A stretch of 60,336 nucleotides of DNA from an uncultured Caulobacterales bacterium (GTDB taxonomy: Bacteria > Pseudomonadota > Alphaproteobacteria > Caulobacterales > Caulobacteraceae). Positions 25,335 to 34,055 of this stretch are shown here, one piece after another. Every line of letters starts with the position of its first letter. The stretch's first letter is position 1. The position numbers were made by a program, and so were the translations under genes. The notes under the pieces are model-generated. The model saw only the letters and a list, made by a program, of their open reading frames with translations. It was not told the origin of the DNA and made no database searches. The stretch lies in contig CAILTK010000036.1 in the NCBI GenBank assembly GCA_903837135.1, forward strand, positions 1 through 60,336, written 5' to 3'.

Positions 25335-25431
25335 GCGCCGTCTCTCCCCGCGTATCGTCTGCCCAAGCCTAGTCCGAGCCTGACGTTCGGGCAACGCGTG
25401 GCGCGCGTGCCGGTAGCGCCCGGCCGGGCCA

Positions 25432-25447
25432 AGCCCTTATAAGGGCT
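25432..25447. promoter_or_regulatory. 16-base perfect palindrome before the GT9 gene
   Basis: AGCCCTTATAAGGGCT is a perfect palindrome whose right half supplies the AAGGG ribosome site of the gene starting at 25451. It could be an operator or a hairpin that hides the ribosome site in mRNA. Confidence 0.45.
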
Positions 25448-25450
25448 GGG

Positions 25451-26458
25451 ATGGCCCAACCGCGGTTTCCGATTCTGTTCATAACCTCGAGCCGTATCGG
25501 CGACGCGGTGCTGACGTCCGGCCTGCTCAGACGCCTGGTCGACGAGGCGCCGCACGCGGTGTTCACCATCGCCGCGGGGCCGCTGACCGCGCCCCTGTTC
25601 CGCGACACGCCCGGGCTGGAGGCGCTGGTTCCGTTCGAGCGCAAGCGCTTCGCCGGCCACTGGTTCGACCTGTGGGTGGCGGCGCGCAAGCGGCGCTGGG
25701 GCCTGGTGCTCGACATGCGCGGCTCCGGCCTCGCCCGCTTCCTGCGCGCCCGGCGCCGGGCGGTGAAGAAGTCGCTGCCGGCGGGTCTCGCGCCCATGCA
25801 CAAGGTGCTGGAGGCGGCGCGGGTGCTGCGCCTCGAGGACGATCCGCCGTCGCCCTATCTGTTCACCTCGGCCGAGACCGAGGCCCGGGCCGAGGCCCTG
25901 ACCCGCGGCGAGGGGCCGATCCTGGCCCTGGCCCCCGCCGCGAACTGGGTCGGCAAGACCTGGCCGCCCGAGCAGTTCGCCGTGCTGGCGGCCGAGCTGC
26001 TCGGCCCATCCGGACCGATGGCCGGCGGGCGGCTCATGCTGCTGGGCGGCCCCGACGACCGCTGGTCGGCCGAGGCGGCGCGCCGGTCCACGCCGCGCGA
26101 CCGGCTGATCGACCTCGTCGGCAAGGTCGACCTGCTCACCGCCTACGCCTGCCTGAAGCGCGCGCGGCTGTTCGTCGGCAACGATTCCGGCCTGATGCAT
26201 CTGTCCGCGGCCGCCGGCGCGCCGACGCTCGGCCTGTTCGGGCCCTCCGACGACCGGCTCTACGCCCCGTGGGGCCCCAATGCGCGAGTGCTGCGCGGGC
26301 CGCGCGACTTCGAGACCTATCTGAAGATCGATCCGGGCCTGAACCACGAGGTCTGCCATATGCTCGACCTGCCGATCGACTGGGTGGTGCGCGCGGCCGT
26401 GGGGCTCTACCACGAGACCGTGACACCGGACTTTTCGGTGGTGGGAGCGGCCCGTTGA
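25451..26458 (+). CDS. glycosyltransferase family 9 (heptosyltransferase-like)
   Basis: A 335-residue GT-B-fold enzyme of family 9, which adds heptose or related sugars to the lipopolysaccharide core on the cytoplasmic face of the inner membrane. Features are ILFITSSRIGDAVLTSGLLRRL at the N-terminus, LALAPAANWVGKTWPPEQFA, GGPDDRWSA and FVGNDSGLMHLSAAAGAPTLGLFGPSD near the donor site. Its stop overlaps the TTG start of the dihydroorotase-like gene, so the two are co-translated although their functions differ. Acceptor and donor sugars are not determinable here. Confidence 0.88.
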   Translation: MAQPRFPILFITSSRIGDAVLTSGLLRRLVDEAPHAVFTIAAGPLTAPLFRDTPGLEALVPFERKRFAGHWFDLWVAARKRRWGLVLDMRGSGLARFLRARRRAVKKSLPAGLAPMHKVLEAARVLRLEDDPPSPYLFTSAETEARAEALTRGEGPILALAPAANWVGKTWPPEQFAVLAAELLGPSGPMAGGRLMLLGGPDDRWSAEAARRSTPRDRLIDLVGKVDLLTAYACLKRARLFVGNDSGLMHLSAAAGAPTLGLFGPSDDRLYAPWGPNARVLRGPRDFETYLKIDPGLNHEVCHMLDLPIDWVVRAAVGLYHETVTPDFSVVGAAR

Positions 26459-27789
26459 GCGAGACCTTCGACCTGATCCTGCGCGGCGGCGAGGTGGTGA
26501 ACCACGCCGGCCGCGGCATGGCCGACGTGGGCGTGCGCGCCGGCCGCATCGTCACCGTCGGCGACCTTCGCCGGGCGCACGCGGGCGAGGTGTTCGACGC
26601 GCGCGGCCTGACCGTGATGCCGGGGGTGATCGACAGCCAGGTGCACTTCCGCGAACCCGGTCTGGAATGGAAGGAAGACCTGGCCACCGGCTCGGAATGC
26701 GCGGTCATGGGCGGCGTGACCGCCGTGTTCGAAATGCCGAACACCGAGCCGACCACCACCGACCCCGAGGCCCTGGCCGACAAGCTGAGGCGCGCCGACG
26801 GCCGCATGCACTGCGACCACGCCTTCTACGTCGGCGGCACGCACGAGAACGCACGGTTCCTGGGGGAGCTCGAGCGGCTGCCGGGCTGCTGCGGGGTCAA
26901 GGTGTTCATGGGCGCCTCCACCGGCACCCTCCTGGTCAAGGACGACGCCGGCGTGGCCGAGGTGCTGGCGCACATCCGCCGGCGGGGCACGTTCCATTCG
27001 GAGGACGAATACCGGCTGGCCGAGCGCCGCCCCCTGGCCCGCACCGGCGACTGGACCAGCCACCCGGAGGTGCGCGACGCCCAGTCGGCGATCCAGTCCA
27101 CCGAGCGGCTGGTGCGGCTGGCCCGCGCCGCGGGCAAGCGCATCCACGTCCTGCACGTGACCACCGCCGAGGAGATCGAGTTCCTGTCGCACCATCGCGA
27201 CGTGGCCAGCGTCGAGCTCACGCCCCAGCACCTCACCCTCGAGGCGCCCGAGGCCTATGAGCGGATGAAGGGGCTGGCGCAGATGAACCCGCCGATCCGC
27301 GAGGCGCGCCACCGGGCCGGCCTGTGGCGTGGGATCGCCGACGGCGTCGCCGACGTGCTGGGCTCCGACCACGCACCGCACACCCTGGAGGAGAAGGCCC
27401 GCCCCTACCCGGCCTCGCCCTCCGGCATGCCGGGGGTGCAGACCCTGCTGGCGGTGATGCTGACCCATGTGGCGGCCGGGCGGCTGACCCTGGAGCGGCT
27501 GGTCGACCTCACCAGCCACGGCCCGCAGCGCGTGTTCGGCATCGCCGGCAAGGGGCGGATGATGGAGGGCTGGGACGCGGACTTCACCGTCGTCGACCTC
27601 AAGGCCGAACGCACCCTGCGCCACGCCGACATGAAGACCCGCTCGGCCTGGACCCCGTTCGACGGCCTTCAGACCAAAGGCTGGCCGGTCGCCACCATCA
27701 TCCGCGGCCGGGTGGTGATGCGCGAGGACGAAATTCTCGGCCCCGCCGCCGGCCGGCCGGTGCGCTTCCAGGAGACGCTGGCGGCTTAG
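26455..27789 (+). CDS. dihydroorotase-like amidohydrolase
   Basis: A 444-residue amidohydrolase labelled dihydroorotase in alphaproteobacteria. Motifs are MPGVIDSQVHFREPGLEWKE, GCCGVKVFMGASTG (site of the bridging Lys), FHSEDEYRL, IHVLHVTTAEE and DVLGSDHAPHTLEEK. The first His of the usual HxH metal pair is Gln (DSQVHF), as I recall for this alphaproteobacterial branch, so metal binding may be altered. The start is probably TTG at 26455 overlapping the stop of the GT9 gene (TTGA). It would act in pyrimidine synthesis, closing carbamoyl-aspartate, unless another dihydroorotase exists and this is a related hydrolase. Confidence 0.8.
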   Translation: MSETFDLILRGGEVVNHAGRGMADVGVRAGRIVTVGDLRRAHAGEVFDARGLTVMPGVIDSQVHFREPGLEWKEDLATGSECAVMGGVTAVFEMPNTEPTTTDPEALADKLRRADGRMHCDHAFYVGGTHENARFLGELERLPGCCGVKVFMGASTGTLLVKDDAGVAEVLAHIRRRGTFHSEDEYRLAERRPLARTGDWTSHPEVRDAQSAIQSTERLVRLARAAGKRIHVLHVTTAEEIEFLSHHRDVASVELTPQHLTLEAPEAYERMKGLAQMNPPIREARHRAGLWRGIADGVADVLGSDHAPHTLEEKARPYPASPSGMPGVQTLLAVMLTHVAAGRLTLERLVDLTSHGPQRVFGIAGKGRMMEGWDADFTVVDLKAERTLRHADMKTRSAWTPFDGLQTKGWPVATIIRGRVVMREDEILGPAAGRPVRFQETLAA

Positions 27790-27796
27790 ACTCCCG

Positions 27797-27999
27797 TCAA
27801 GCTGCTCCCCCCTTGGGGGAGCTGTCACGAAGTGACAAGGGGGCGGCGCCGCCGCCGGCGTTGATCGCCGCGTCGAACGTCGCGCGCGGGCCCCCTCCGG
27901 CCGCGGAGCCTGTCCTCGGGCCGGCCTTCGGCCGGACCCGGGGGCGGCCGCCTCCCCCATAGGAGGCCCATAGGGGGCCCATACGGGGGAGGAGCTTGA
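27797..27999. repeat. 203-bp MITE-like intergenic element
   Basis: The element is bounded by imperfect inverted repeats TCAAGCTGCTCCCC (27797) and GGGGAGGAGCTTGA (27986). Inside the left end are two perfect hairpins, GCTCCCCC-CTT-GGGGGAGC and TGTCAC-GAA-GTGACA (27804 to 27837); the right part repeats CCCATA and GGGGGCCC units. It fills most of the gap between the dihydroorotase-like and barrel-protein genes, and such elements are usually multi-copy in Caulobacterales. Confidence 0.6.
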
Positions 28000-28070
28000 G
28001 CGCGCATCGACGAGGGCGAAATCTACAGGCCGTGGCGGCGGATCGGATTAGCGGCTAAAGCGGCGCGGTG

Positions 28071-29420
28071 ATGTTGTCCCGCCCCGTTCTCGTCCTGCTG
28101 CTTGCAACCTGCGCCTCCAGCGCCGCGGCCCAGACCATGCCCGCCATGCCGGGGATGGCCATGCCGCCCGCCCCGGCCAAGCCCGCTCCCGCCAAGGACG
28201 ACATGGCCGGGATGGACATGTCCGCCATGCCCGGCATGGACCACATGGCGATGACCGGCGCGCTCGGCGACTATCCCATGACGCGCGACGGCTCGGGCAC
28301 CTCCTGGCAGCCCGATTCGGCGCCGCACGCGGGCCTGCACGCCGCGCTCGGGCCGTGGAGCCTGATGCTGCACGGCGACGGGACCCTGGTCTACGACGAC
28401 CAGGGCGGCCCGCGCGGCTCGACCAAGACCTTCTTCGAATCCATGCTGATGGGCATGGCCAGCCGGCCGCTCGGCGGCGGCGAACTGACCCTGCACGGGA
28501 TGATCTCGCTCGACCCGACCATGGGCAAGGGCGGTTATCCGGAACTGTTGCAGACCGGCGAGACCGCCGACGGCAGGGTCTCGCTGGTCGACCGCCAGCA
28601 CCCGCACGACTTCATCGACGAGCTTTCGGTCACCTACGCCCACCCGCTGACGACGGCGTTCGGCGGGATCGGCGGGTTCGTCTATCTGGCCTACCCGGGC
28701 GAGCCGGCGCTGGGCCCGGTGACCTACCTGCACCGCTTTTCGGGCATGGCCAGCCCCGAGGCGCCGATCGATCACCACTGGCTCGATTCCACCCATGTGG
28801 ACTTCGGCGTCGCGACGGCGGGGCTTCTGATCGGCAGGACGCTCAAGCTCGAGTTGTCGGACTTCACCGGCCGCGAGCCCGACCAGTATCGCTGGAACTT
28901 CGACCCGGCCCGCTTCGACAGCGGCTCGTGGCGCGTGACCTGGAACCCGACCCGCGACCTGTCGATGCAGGTCAGCCAGGGCTGGCTGCACAGTCCCGAA
29001 CAGCTGACGCCGGAGGTGAACCAGCGGCGCACCACCACGTCCGCGACCTACAACCGCGCCTATGCCGGCGGGAACTGGCAGACCACCCTGGCCTGGGGCG
29101 AGGACGTGAACACGCCCGGCCGAAAGCTCGACGCCACCCTCCTGGAAAGCGCCGCCAGTTTCGGCCCGCACACCGTGTTCGCGCGCGCCGAGCAGGCCGA
29201 CAAGGACGAGCTGTTCCTGGCCCCGAACCCGCTCGCCGACCGCGTCTTCCGGGTCGGCAAGCTCAGCCTCGGCTACGCCTACGCCATTCCCGTCGCGCGC
29301 CACTTTTTGATCGACCTCGGCGGCCTGTTCAGCGTTTACGACCTGCCCACGGCGATCAAACCGGCCTACGGTTCGTCGCCGCGCTCCCTCATGCTGTTCA
29401 CGAGGGTGCGCCTCGACTGA
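28071..29420 (+). CDS. Met/His-rich outer-membrane barrel protein
   Basis: A 449-residue secreted protein. A signal peptide (cleavage near SSAAAQT) is followed by a Met-rich stretch of about 45 residues (MPAMPGMAMPPAPAK and MAGMDMSAMPGMDHMAMTG), the kind of sequence that binds copper or silver in CopB/PcoB-type proteins. The rest alternates polar and hydrophobic residues with many aromatic strand ends, as in outer-membrane barrels, and has HPHDFIDELS and IDHHWLDSTHVDFG. No copper oxidase (CopA) gene is adjacent. I infer a metal-related outer-membrane protein; function is unproven. ATG 28071 was chosen over the GTG immediately upstream. Confidence 0.72.
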   Translation: MLSRPVLVLLLATCASSAAAQTMPAMPGMAMPPAPAKPAPAKDDMAGMDMSAMPGMDHMAMTGALGDYPMTRDGSGTSWQPDSAPHAGLHAALGPWSLMLHGDGTLVYDDQGGPRGSTKTFFESMLMGMASRPLGGGELTLHGMISLDPTMGKGGYPELLQTGETADGRVSLVDRQHPHDFIDELSVTYAHPLTTAFGGIGGFVYLAYPGEPALGPVTYLHRFSGMASPEAPIDHHWLDSTHVDFGVATAGLLIGRTLKLELSDFTGREPDQYRWNFDPARFDSGSWRVTWNPTRDLSMQVSQGWLHSPEQLTPEVNQRRTTTSATYNRAYAGGNWQTTLAWGEDVNTPGRKLDATLLESAASFGPHTVFARAEQADKDELFLAPNPLADRVFRVGKLSLGYAYAIPVARHFLIDLGGLFSVYDLPTAIKPAYGSSPRSLMLFTRVRLD

Positions 29421-29445
29421 TCCTGCCACACGACCTGGAGGCCGC

Positions 29446-30993
29446 ATGAACGGCGCGGAGGCGGTACTGAAGACCCTGGCGGATGCGGGGGTCGATATCT
29501 GTTTCTCCAACCCCGGCACCAGCGAGATGCAGATGGTGGCGGCCTTCGACCGCGAACCGCGCGTGCGCCCGGTGCTGACCCTGTTCGAAGGGGTCGCCAC
29601 CGGCGCGGCCGACGGCTACGCCCGGATGGCGGGGCGGCCGGCGAGCACCCTGCTGCACCTCGGGCCCGGGCTCTCGAACGGCGGCGCCAACCTGCACAAC
29701 GCCCGGCGCGCCATGTCGCCGATGGTCAACATCGTCGGCGACCACGCCACCTACCACCGCCAGTACGACGCGCCGCTGAACTCCGACATCGAGGCCCTGG
29801 CGCGGCCGCACTCGGTCTGGGTCAAGTCCGCCGAGAGCGCGGACACGGCGGCCGCCCTGACCGCCGAGGCCGTCGCCGCCAGCGGCGGCCCGCCGGGCGG
29901 AATAGCCACCCTGATCCTGCCGGCCGACACCGCCTGGACCGAGGTCAAGGCCCAGCCGTCCCCCTCCCCGCCGCTTCGCCGCGCGCCGCTGCCCGTGGCC
30001 GGCAAGGCGGTCGAAGCCGCAGCGAAGGCCCTCCGCGCCGCCGCCAAGCCGGTGCTGCTGCTGGGCACGCCCGCCGTGACCGAACAGGGCCTGCGGGCCG
30101 CCGGCCGGATCGCCGGCAAGGGCGTTCGGATCCTGGTCGACACCTTCCTGGCCCGCCAGCCGCGCGGCGCCGGCCGGTTCGCGCCGGACAAGATGCTGTA
30201 CTTCGGCGAGATGGCGCTCGGCGACCTGGCCGGCGTCGACCTGATGCTGCTGGTGGGAAGCCGCACCCCGGTGGCCTTCTTCGCCTATCCGGCCATGCCC
30301 AGCGTGCTGGTCCCCGAGGGCTGCAAGGTGGAGACCCTGTCGGCCCTGCACGAGGACTCGGCGGCGGCGCTCGAGGCCCTGGCCGACGCCCTCGGAGCCC
30401 CCGAGGCGGTGGCGGTCCAGGGGCCGCTCTTGCCGGCCGCGCCCAAGGGCGATCTCACGCCCTATTCGATCGGCGACTCCATCGCCCGCTGGGCGCCGGA
30501 ACAGACCATCATCTGCGACGACGCGGTGACCGGCGGCCTGCCGGTCTACATGCAGACCCGCGGCGCCCGGCCGCACGACTGGCTGTCGCTGACCGGCGGC
30601 GCCATCGGCCAGGCCATTCCGCTGGCGATCGGCGCGGCGATGGCCGAGCCGGAGCGCAAGGTGCTGTCGCTGAACGGCGACGGGGCCGCCGCCTACACCG
30701 TGCAGGGCCTGTGGACCATGGCGCGCGAGGGGCTGGACGTGGTGACGGTGATCTTCGCCAACCACGCCTATCGCATTCTGAACATCGAGCTGTCGCGCAC
30801 CCGCGCCGGAAACGCCGGGCCGCAGGCGCGCCGTCTGCTCGACCTCGGCGATCCGCGCATGGACTGGGTCAGCCTGGCCAAGGGCTTCGGCGTGCCGGCG
30901 GTGCGCGCCACCGACGCCGAAGGCTTCGACGCCGCCCTCGCCCGCGGCCTCGCCGGCGAAGGCCCGATGCTGATCGAGGCGGTGCTGGGATAG
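29446..30993 (+). CDS. thiamine-diphosphate enzyme (acetolactate synthase/benzoylformate decarboxylase-like)
   Basis: A 515-residue ThDP-dependent enzyme with the order PYR, central and PP domains. The ThDP-activating Glu is in LFEGVATGAADGYARM at about residue 46, and the ThDP/Mg motif is LNGDGAAAYTVQGLWTM with Asn in IFANHAYRILNIEL. It lacks the FAD-domain features and length (about 560 to 590) of true acetolactate synthases and no small subunit gene follows, so a 2-keto-acid decarboxylase or carboligase is more likely. It follows the barrel gene after 25 bases with GGAGG before the ATG, but a shared function is not evident. Confidence 0.83.
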   Translation: MNGAEAVLKTLADAGVDICFSNPGTSEMQMVAAFDREPRVRPVLTLFEGVATGAADGYARMAGRPASTLLHLGPGLSNGGANLHNARRAMSPMVNIVGDHATYHRQYDAPLNSDIEALARPHSVWVKSAESADTAAALTAEAVAASGGPPGGIATLILPADTAWTEVKAQPSPSPPLRRAPLPVAGKAVEAAAKALRAAAKPVLLLGTPAVTEQGLRAAGRIAGKGVRILVDTFLARQPRGAGRFAPDKMLYFGEMALGDLAGVDLMLLVGSRTPVAFFAYPAMPSVLVPEGCKVETLSALHEDSAAALEALADALGAPEAVAVQGPLLPAAPKGDLTPYSIGDSIARWAPEQTIICDDAVTGGLPVYMQTRGARPHDWLSLTGGAIGQAIPLAIGAAMAEPERKVLSLNGDGAAAYTVQGLWTMAREGLDVVTVIFANHAYRILNIELSRTRAGNAGPQARRLLDLGDPRMDWVSLAKGFGVPAVRATDAEGFDAALARGLAGEGPMLIEAVLG

Positions 30994-31130
30994 GGAAAGA
31001 CGCTTCTCTCGTTCCGAAGTCGTCACCCCTGAAAGCGCGCAGCGCTTATCCAGGGCCCCTTCCTGCGTCGCTCAGAAGCAGGTTCACGCAGAGATAAGGG
31101 ACAAGGTCGGAACCGCTTCAGCCGGCCCCA

Positions 31131-31174
31131 CTCTGCGCGCTCCGCGCCTTGCTCCGCGATCTCCGCGTTTATCC
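31131..31174 (-). repeat. dispersed CGCGGAGATCGCGGAG repeat, copy 2
   Basis: On the minus strand this reads GGATAAACGCGGAGATCGCG and then GCGCGGAGCGCGCAG, matching the copies at 21208 and 48000. The surrounding 30994 to 31281 gap also has a GAAAGCGCGCAGCGCTTATC palindrome-like stretch near 31030 and the terminator at 31227. Confidence 0.5.
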
Positions 31175-31226
31175 TTTCTCCGCCTGCACCGTCCCGGAAG
31201 GGAAGGCTGGGTCCCCGATGAGGCCC

Positions 31227-31258
31227 AAAGAAAAGGCCCGCGGATCGCGCCGCGGGCC
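31227..31258 (-). terminator. rho-independent terminator of the Cys-repeat gene
   Basis: On the minus strand GGCCCGCGG and CCGCGGGCC (9-bp perfect stem, 6-base loop) are followed by TTTTCTTT, 23 bases after the stop codon at 31282. It is the clearest intrinsic terminator in the window. Confidence 0.85.
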
Positions 31259-31281
31259 CCGTTTCTCAGCGGACCGACGTC

Positions 31282-32634
31282 CTACTTGACGTTGCCCGGC
31301 AGGGTGCACTTGGCGCCGGCGGCCTTGGCCTGGCCGCAGGACATCAGATCGACGGCGTTGTCGTGCGCGTCGACCTCCATCACCCAGCCCGGCAGACCGT
31401 CCGAACAGGCCGTCTCGACGAGATCGGTGTGGTTCTGCTCGAAGCGGCCGAGCCAGTGGGCGCCGGTCACCTTGCAGGTGCCCTTGCCCTTGGCGGCCAG
31501 AGCCTGGGTATAGCGGCCGTAGACCTGCGCCGGATCGGACAGCTTGCAGGACTGGCCGAGCGAGCCCGCCTTGACGCAGTCGAGGACGACGCCCGCGGAG
31601 TTGTCCGAGGGCAGCAGGGCGATCCCGCCGTCCGGCCGGTTGCCGCAGGCGAGTTCGACCACTTCGTTCTTCTTGGAGTCGAGGCCGATATACCGGTACT
31701 TGGCCACGTCGCAGTTGAAACCGGATGCCTTGACCAGCTTGGTGTAGGTCGCCGCCTCCTGGGTCTGAGCCACCGTGGCGTCGGTCAGCTTGCAGCCGCC
31801 GAGCAGCGATTCGGCGTCCGCGCAGGGAACGGCGTGCTCGAGGCTGCCATCGGCCTTGCTCAGGAGGACAAAGCCGGTGTTGGCTTCGTTGCAGGCGATC
31901 TCATAGGCTGATCCGCCGTTGCTGAGCTTGCCGATGGTGCGGGTGTCCTTGATCGTGCAGGTCTTGCCGGAGGCGGCCGCCAGCTTGTCGATGGTCGCCC
32001 GGTCGGCCGCCTTGATGGCCTCCGCCGAGGTGAGCTTGCACTCGAGGTTGGTGCCGACCGCGATGGCGCAGTCGGTGGCCACGCTTTCGTTGGCGGCGGT
32101 GTGCTTGATGATGAAGCCCACCGTGCCGGCGCAGCCCACTTCGTAGTAGGAATCGCCCGCCGGCGTGCCCCCCACATAGCGGTAGTCCGAGACCGTGCAG
32201 GTCTTGCCGGCGGCGGTGACGAAGCCCGACACCACGGCCTTGAGGTCGCTGTTGCCCGGCAGGCGGCAGCGGATGTTCGGCGTGCCCAGCACCTGGAAGC
32301 AGTCGAAATGCTTGGTCGCCGCCGGCGGCGCGTAGGTGAGGATCTGGCCGACCGCGCCCTGGCAGGCGACTTCGTAGAGCTTTTGAGTGACCTTGGCGCC
32401 CTTGTCGTCCTTCGAGTCGCTCGAGCCGATGTAGTAGGCGTCGGTCAGCGTGCAGGGGATGCCCGCCGTCTTCAGCGCCTCCGGCGCCTCCTTCTTGCCG
32501 GTCGCGTGCGCGTCGGGGTCGATCTTCAGGTCGATCTTCGGTGCGGGCGTGGCCGGGGCGGCGGCCTGGGCGGCGAAGGGCGCCGCCGCGAGGGTGAAGG
32601 CCGCGAGAAGCGCGAGGCCTAGGGGTCTGATCAC
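31282..32634 (-). CDS. secreted protein of five Cys-rich tandem repeats, unknown
   Basis: A 450-residue exported protein: signal peptide VIRPLGLALLAAFTLAAAPF ending near AAQAA, then five repeats of about 70 to 85 residues. Each has the order G-x-x-C (IPCTL, KTCTV, KTCTI, FNCDV, GTCKV), an IG or VG turn, Y/V-E-x-A/G-C, a DC or PC pair, and a C-K/R/T-L end, so four Cys per repeat. Conserved spacing suggests two disulfides per unit in the periplasm or outside the cell. I know no named domain with this pattern. The start is GTG at 32634 with AGGAGA five bases upstream. A strong terminator follows, so the gene is single. Confidence 0.8.
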   Translation of the reverse strand: MIRPLGLALLAAFTLAAAPFAAQAAAPATPAPKIDLKIDPDAHATGKKEAPEALKTAGIPCTLTDAYYIGSSDSKDDKGAKVTQKLYEVACQGAVGQILTYAPPAATKHFDCFQVLGTPNIRCRLPGNSDLKAVVSGFVTAAGKTCTVSDYRYVGGTPAGDSYYEVGCAGTVGFIIKHTAANESVATDCAIAVGTNLECKLTSAEAIKAADRATIDKLAAASGKTCTIKDTRTIGKLSNGGSAYEIACNEANTGFVLLSKADGSLEHAVPCADAESLLGGCKLTDATVAQTQEAATYTKLVKASGFNCDVAKYRYIGLDSKKNEVVELACGNRPDGGIALLPSDNSAGVVLDCVKAGSLGQSCKLSDPAQVYGRYTQALAAKGKGTCKVTGAHWLGRFEQNHTDLVETACSDGLPGWVMEVDAHDNAVDLMSCGQAKAAGAKCTLPGNVK

Positions 32635-32783
32635 GGAAGTCTCCTGGATGCGTTTCTGGAGCGATGCGTTTCTGGAGCGGCCGACTTGCGGCCGGCGCTT
32701 GGCGGCCAGCATAAGCCCGTCCGCGGCGGGAGGGTCAAGCGTCGGAGCGGGGGGCTTCGCGGGCCCGCGCCCCGTCTGAGGCG

Positions 32784-34055
32784 TCAGGAGGCCGTGTCGT
32801 CGAAACTCCACCGCAGCCGGCGTGAGACGACCTGGACACGCAGACCGCGATGCCGGATCAGATAGCGCAGGCCCACGGCGGCGGCGAGGAGCCCCGCCGC
32901 GGCGCCGACCAGCAGGGCCGCGCGCGCGCCGAACACGTGCGCCACCCAGCCCGCGAACGGCGCGCCGAGCGGCAGGCCTCCGAGCGCGACGGTCATCAGT
33001 ATGGCCATCACCCGTCCGCGCATGGCCGGCTCGGTGGTCAGCTGCACCAGACTGGTGGTCGAGGTGGTGACGGTCTGCGACGTCGCGCCGATCACGACCA
33101 GGATCGCCCCGAAGGTGAGATATCCCGGCGAAAGGGCCGCCAGCGTGTACGCCAGGCCGAACAGGGCGGCGCCGACGACGATGACCGGAACGCTCGGTCG
33201 CTCCCGCCGCGCCACCAGCAGGGCGCCGCTCACCGATCCCACCGCCATGGCCGAGGTCAGGAGGCCGAACCCCTGCGCCCCGAGGTGAAACACCGACACC
33301 GACATGCTGGAGATGAACACCGCATAGTTCAGACCCAGCGAGCCGAACAGGAACAGCATGACCAGGAGGGCGATCAGGTCCGGGCGGCCGCGGATATAGC
33401 GAAGTCCGTCCGTCAGGCCGCCCTGCGCGCGCGACGGGCGGCTCCGCGGGTGAAGCGTCCCGGTCCGCAGCAGGACAAGCGAGGCCAGCACGGCGACGAA
33501 CGAGGCGGCGTTGATCAGGAAGGCCCAGCCGGCGCCGACGGCCGCGATCACCAGCCCGGCGATCGCCGGGCCGATCAGCCGCGAGGCGTTGAACGAGGTG
33601 GAGTTCAGGGCGATGGCGTTCGACAGGTCGGCCTCGCCGACCATCTCGGCGACGAAGGTCTGCCGCGCGGGCGAATCGAAGGCGGCGGCGCAGCCGAGCA
33701 GCAGGGCGAAGCCATAGACATGCCAGGCCCTGACGAGGCCGGTGACGGTCAGGAGCCCGAGTCCGAGCGCCAGCGCGCCCATGACCGCCTGGGTGACGAA
33801 CAGCAGTTTGCGCCGATCGAGGTGGTCGGCCGCCCAGCCGGTCCAGGCCACCAGCACGAGCTGGGGCGCGAACTGCAGGGCCGTGACGAGCCCGACCGCC
33901 CGCGGATCGTGGTGGGTCAGCTGGGTCAGCACCAGCCAGTCCTGGGCGATGCGCTGCATCCAGGCCCCGAGGTTGGAGATCAGCGACCCGGCCGACCAGA
34001 TCCGGAAATTGCGACCGCCGAGCGCGCGGAAGACGCCTCGGCCCGGTCCGCTCAC
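32784..34055 (-). CDS. MFS transporter (MFS_3/EntS-like)
   Basis: A 423-residue inner-membrane protein with about 12 helices. FRALGGRNFRIWSAGSLISNLGAWMQRIAQDWLVL at the N-terminus, GWAADHLDRRKLL between helices 2 and 3, and DSPARQTFVAEMV are hallmarks of the MFS_3 exporter group that includes the enterobactin exporter EntS. It probably exports a small compound. The GTG start at 34055 overlaps the stop of the isochorismatase-like gene, so it is the last gene of the operon led by a MarR regulator. Induction by a toxic or phenolic compound is a reasonable inference. Confidence 0.87.
   Translation of the reverse strand: MSGPGRGVFRALGGRNFRIWSAGSLISNLGAWMQRIAQDWLVLTQLTHHDPRAVGLVTALQFAPQLVLVAWTGWAADHLDRRKLLFVTQAVMGALALGLGLLTVTGLVRAWHVYGFALLLGCAAAFDSPARQTFVAEMVGEADLSNAIALNSTSFNASRLIGPAIAGLVIAAVGAGWAFLINAASFVAVLASLVLLRTGTLHPRSRPSRAQGGLTDGLRYIRGRPDLIALLVMLFLFGSLGLNYAVFISSMSVSVFHLGAQGFGLLTSAMAVGSVSGALLVARRERPSVPVIVVGAALFGLAYTLAALSPGYLTFGAILVVIGATSQTVTTSTTSLVQLTTEPAMRGRVMAILMTVALGGLPLGAPFAGWVAHVFGARAALLVGAAAGLLAAAVGLRYLIRHRGLRVQVVSRRLRWSFDDTAS

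Noticed and set aside
27789-28070. Short reading frames in the gap before the barrel gene
   Set aside because: They are composed of hairpin repeat units and have no ribosome site.
30994-31281. Riboswitch or small RNA in the gap
   Set aside because: The structures seen are a repeat copy and the terminator of the leftward gene; no conserved riboswitch core is recognisable.
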